Positions 12,336 to 15,282 of a DNA stretch of 15,282 bases are shown in pieces. Below the pieces are notes generated by a model. It ran no database searches and was not told the DNA's origin. It saw only the letters and a program-made list of their open reading frames with translations. The stretch covers positions 1 to 15,282 of the forward strand of contig CAKUHJ010000037.1 of NCBI GenBank assembly GCA_934655935.1, read 5' to 3'. This DNA comes from an uncultured Oscillospiraceae bacterium (lineage in GTDB: Bacteria > Bacillota > Clostridia > Oscillospirales > Oscillospiraceae). Numbering within the stretch: position 1 is the first letter of the stretch; each line of letters opens with the position of its first letter. A program made the translations under genes and the position numbers.

Positions 12336-14612
12336 ATGGATAACTATATCGGAACCTATCTGGACAATCGCTATGAAATCCTTGAACAAATCGGTTCCGG
12401 CGGCATGGCCGTCGTTTACAAGGCGCGCTGCCACAGGCTCAACCGGCTCGTGGCGGTCAAGATTCTCAAGGACGAATTTTCAAAGGACGATGAATTCCGC
12501 CGCCGCTTCCACGCCGAATCGCAGGCCGTCGCCATGCTCTCGCACCCGAACATTGTCAGCGTTTACGACGTTTCCCACTCCGGCAATGTGGACTATATCG
12601 TCATGGAGCTCATCGAGGGCATCACCCTCAAGGAATACATGCAGCAGAAGGGCACGCTCAGCTGGCGCGAGGCGCTGCATTTTGCCACGCAGATTGCCAA
12701 GGCGCTCGAGCACGCGCACAGCCGCGGCATTGTCCACCGCGATATCAAGCCCCACAACATCATGGTCCTGAAGGACGGAAGCGTCAAGGTAGCGGACTTC
12801 GGCATCGCCTATATCGCCTCCGCGCAGAATACGCTGACGCGCGAGGCCCTCGGCTCCGTCCACTATATCTCTCCCGAACAGGCAAAGGGCGCTCAGGTGG
12901 ACTGCCGGGCCGACCTCTACTCGCTCGGCGTCGTCATGTACGAAATGCTGACCGGCCGCCCGCCCTACGACGGCGATACGCCGGTTTCCGTCGCCATCCA
13001 GCATATCAGCTCCCGGCCGGTCCCGCCGAGGGAACTCAACGCCTCCATTCCGCTGGGCCTGGAGCAGATCACCATGCACGCCATGACGGCGGAGCTGTCC
13101 GGCCGCTACGCCTCCGCGAGCCAGATGCTCCGCGATCTTGAGGAGTTCCGGAAGGACCCGGACGCTGTATTTGATTTTTCGGCCCGGCCGGGAGATATCG
13201 ACGTGGAGCGGCTGCTGAATGACCCGGACTACCTGCCGAATCCGAACGAAAAATCCTCCGTCGTCCGCCGCGCGTCGGAAAAGCCGCCGCTTCCGCCCTC
13301 CGGCGGCGCGGCAGAGACCGCGCAGCCCCGCCGCAGCAGCCGCGTGGCCGTGATTGCGGGCGTCGTCTGCATCGCGCTGGCGGTGCTGGCCATCGTCTAT
13401 TTTCTCTATACCTATTTCATCTCCGGCCTGTTTACCAAAACAGAGGAGGATGCTGTCCCGTCTCTGATCGGTATGCGCTATGACGAGCTCCGGGCGGAGG
13501 ATTATCCGAATTTCAAGCTTGTGCTCGGCGAGCAGCGCAGCAGCACGGAATATGACGCCGGCATTGTGATGGACCAGTCCCCTGCCGCGGGCCGCAGCGC
13601 CAAGGTCGGCTCCAGCATCACGCTGATTGTTTCCGCCGGCTCGGAGCAGGTCCGCATGCCGCAGCTGATCAACGAATCGCTTCAGAGCGCGCAGGCCATC
13701 CTGGAGGCCCTGAACATCGCGGTCAAGCTCGACGTCAGCTACGAAAACAGCTCGGTCTATACCGACGGCTATGTCATTTCCACCGATCCTGCGGCGGAGC
13801 AGCCGCTTTCAAGCGGCCAGACCGTCCACCTGACGGTCAGCATGGGCCCCAGCATCACGCTGATTGAGGTTCCGACGCTTGTCGGAGAGGATGTGGACGA
13901 AGCCCTTCGGCGCATCCAGGCCTGCGGCCTCAGCCAGGGCAGCCTTCGCTATGACGAAAGCGACCTTCCCGCCGGAACCGTCACCTTCCAGAGCGTGGAG
14001 GCCGGCGCCATGGTCAAGCCCGAGACCGTCGTCAACCTCCGCGTTTCCAAGGGCCCGACGGAGGCGCAGAAGCCCGTGATTACCTACCTCAGCGGCGACA
14101 GCACCGTCCGGCCCGGCGATACGCTGGTGCTTCGCTGCCAGGCCTCCACAGAGGACGACGGCGTGCTCAGCTATGCGTGGTATGTCACCGAAACCGGAAG
14201 CGCAGACCAGGCGACGCTGGTTTCCCGCGGCGCAGAGAACAACACCACCTGCCCGGTGGATACGAACGCGGAGGGCGTTTACTACTATTTCTGCACCGTG
14301 GTCAACACCCTGGACGATACGAAGGCCTCCGTGGATTCCGATATGATCGAGGTCGTCGTGGCGGGCGAACAGAAGCCGGTGGAAAAGGAAATCAGCTTCT
14401 ATCTTCCGCAGGACGCCGGCGTCTACTCCATCAGCGTCCGTGTCGGCGGAGAGGAGCAGATTGCAGCCTTTGATTACGATAACCGCCAGGCGCCCACGGA
14501 GCCGGTCCTGCTTCGCGTCAGCGGCGTCGGAACGCTGCCGGTCGACATCTACGTGGACGGCGAGCTCTATGAATCCCAGATGATCATTTTTGAAGAAGAG
14601 GAGCGGCAGTAA
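12336..14612 (+). CDS. prkC: PASTA-domain Ser/Thr protein kinase PrkC (Stk)
   Basis: Transmembrane Hanks-type kinase that senses muropeptides or lipid II and controls cell wall, growth and, in spore formers, germination. The 758-residue product is longer than B. subtilis PrkC (about 648). Order: kinase domain (about 12-272) with GSGGMAVVYKA (20-30), Lys42, HRD Asp136, DFG Asp154 and SPEQ (179-182); proline-rich linker; transmembrane helix at about 336-357; three PASTA repeats at about 372-434, 438-503 and 511-572; an immunoglobulin-like domain at about 578-676; and a final beta-rich region at about 682-758. In the activation loop T166 and T168 align with two of the four B. subtilis phosphothreonines; the other two are absent. 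The ribosome binding site is GGAG (12324-12327). Neighbours prpC and rsgA are the standard partners. Confidence 0.97.
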   Translation: MDNYIGTYLDNRYEILEQIGSGGMAVVYKARCHRLNRLVAVKILKDEFSKDDEFRRRFHAESQAVAMLSHPNIVSVYDVSHSGNVDYIVMELIEGITLKEYMQQKGTLSWREALHFATQIAKALEHAHSRGIVHRDIKPHNIMVLKDGSVKVADFGIAYIASAQNTLTREALGSVHYISPEQAKGAQVDCRADLYSLGVVMYEMLTGRPPYDGDTPVSVAIQHISSRPVPPRELNASIPLGLEQITMHAMTAELSGRYASASQMLRDLEEFRKDPDAVFDFSARPGDIDVERLLNDPDYLPNPNEKSSVVRRASEKPPLPPSGGAAETAQPRRSSRVAVIAGVVCIALAVLAIVYFLYTYFISGLFTKTEEDAVPSLIGMRYDELRAEDYPNFKLVLGEQRSSTEYDAGIVMDQSPAAGRSAKVGSSITLIVSAGSEQVRMPQLINESLQSAQAILEALNIAVKLDVSYENSSVYTDGYVISTDPAAEQPLSSGQTVHLTVSMGPSITLIEVPTLVGEDVDEALRRIQACGLSQGSLRYDESDLPAGTVTFQSVEAGAMVKPETVVNLRVSKGPTEAQKPVITYLSGDSTVRPGDTLVLRCQASTEDDGVLSYAWYVTETGSADQATLVSRGAENNTTCPVDTNAEGVYYYFCTVVNTLDDTKASVDSDMIEVVVAGEQKPVEKEISFYLPQDAGVYSISVRVGGEEQIAAFDYDNRQAPTEPVLLRVSGVGTLPVDIYVDGELYESQMIIFEEEERQ

Positions 14613-14617
14613 CGCGC

Positions 14618-15282
14618 ATGCAGGAACAAAACCGCATTATGAAGGCCCTGAGCGGCTTCTACTATGTCAGCACGCCGCACGGCATTGTGGAGTGCCGCGC
14701 GCGCGGGCGCTTCCGCCACGAGGCGCTGACGCCGATGGTAGGAGACCTGGTCCGGATTCAGGAGACCGGCGGGAAGGGCGTTCTGGAGGAGCTTCTGCCC
14801 CGCAAAAACAGCTTTATCCGCCCCGCGGTCGCCAATATGGACCTGCTGGTTCTTCTGTGCTCGTGCGCGACGCCTGTCACCGATCCGTTTCTCATTGACC
14901 GCGTTCTGGCTGTCGCCAGCCGCCAGGACGTTCAGACGCTCGTCTGCATCAACAAGGCCGATCTTCAGGACCCGGCTCCCCTGGCGGAGATTTACCGGCA
15001 TGCCGGCTTCCGCGTGCTGGAAACCAGCGCGCAGACCGGCCTTGGCGTCGATGCGCTCCGCAAAGAGATGGAAGGCCGCTTCACCTGCTTTACCGGAAAC
15101 TCCGGCGTCGGAAAATCCAGTCTTCTGAACCGGCTGCTGCCGGAGCTGGCCCTTCCCGTCGGCGAGGTTTCCGAAAAGCTTGGGCGCGGCCGCCATACCA
15201 CGCGCCATATCGAGCTTTACCGCCTGAACGAGAGCACCTTTGCCGCAGACACACCCGGCTTCTCCAGCTTCGAGCCCGAGCA
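14618..15282 (+). CDS. rsgA: Ribosome small-subunit-dependent GTPase RsgA (3' end outside window)
   Basis: Circularly permuted GTPase that checks late maturation of the 30S ribosomal subunit. The first 221 codons are present. An N-terminal OB-fold (about 1-68) includes IMKALSGFYYV and ECRARGRFR. The permuted GTPase motifs then follow: NKAD (112-115, G4), TSA (136-138, G5), P-loop GNSGVGKSS (160-168, G1), the switch region GRGRHTTRH (189-197) and DTPG (211-214, G3). The C-terminal zinc domain lies beyond the window. ATG 14618 aligns best with the B. subtilis N-terminus, although the nearest GAGGAG is about 15 bases away; ATG 14639 is an alternative. It begins 5 bases after the prkC stop, so coupling is likely. 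B. subtilis RsgA (CpgA) is a reported PrkC substrate. Confidence 0.95.
   Translation, partial: MQEQNRIMKALSGFYYVSTPHGIVECRARGRFRHEALTPMVGDLVRIQETGGKGVLEELLPRKNSFIRPAVANMDLLVLLCSCATPVTDPFLIDRVLAVASRQDVQTLVCINKADLQDPAPLAEIYRHAGFRVLETSAQTGLGVDALRKEMEGRFTCFTGNSGVGKSSLLNRLLPELALPVGEVSEKLGRGRHTTRHIELYRLNESTFAADTPGFSSFEPE

Overview
The window reads as a single, densely packed, plus-strand gene block from a GC-rich member of the Bacillota (Firmicutes), most likely a Clostridia lineage of the Oscillospiraceae type. The reasons are the gene set and order (cdaA-cdaR, yicC-remA-gmk-rpoZ-priA-def-fmt-rsmB-rlmN-prpC-prkC-rsgA), strong GGAGG-type ribosome binding sites, TTG and GTG starts, and a eukaryotic-type kinase with PASTA repeats. 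The assignment rests on gene content only; species cannot be named. All genes are on the plus strand. I see no tRNA, rRNA, insertion sequence, CRISPR array, prophage gene or convincing intrinsic terminator.

Layout: (1) 1-1019, the 3' part of a class V aminotransferase / cysteine desulfurase-like gene that begins before the window. (2) 1020-1143, a short promoter region with a good sigma-A type promoter, a second -10 hexamer and a leader stem-loop. (3) 1144-3253, cdaA (c-di-AMP synthase) and cdaR (its membrane-anchored YbbR regulator), overlapping by 11 bases. (4) 3287-4165, yicC/yloC endoribonuclease, starting at TTG. (5) 4166-4261, a gap dominated by a degenerate GAAAA pentanucleotide tract, the most conspicuous non-coding anomaly here. 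(6) 4262-5324, remA, gmk and rpoZ. (7) 5345-11598, priA, def, fmt, rsmB and rlmN, the last four joined at ATGA overlaps. (8) 11576-14612, prpC phosphatase and prkC kinase. (9) 14618 to the end, the 5' part of rsgA, cut by the window edge.

How they work together: the block combines second-messenger control of the envelope and osmotic state (CdaA/CdaR), a DNA-binding regulator (RemA), nucleotide and transcription supply (Gmk, omega), replication restart (PriA), translation initiation and protein N-terminal processing (Fmt, Def), rRNA/tRNA modification (RsmB, RlmN), muropeptide-responsive Ser/Thr phosphorylation (PrkC/PrpC) and ribosome assembly (RsgA). Overlaps and very short gaps suggest extensive cotranscription and translational coupling.

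Nothing in the window is a clearly undescribed system; most genes are conserved housekeeping genes. The points worth a second look are the pentanucleotide tract before remA, the leader structure before cdaA, atypical motif residues and a cysteine-rich overprinted tail in Gmk, and an immunoglobulin-like domain with a likely disulfide plus a further beta-rich domain at the end of PrkC.
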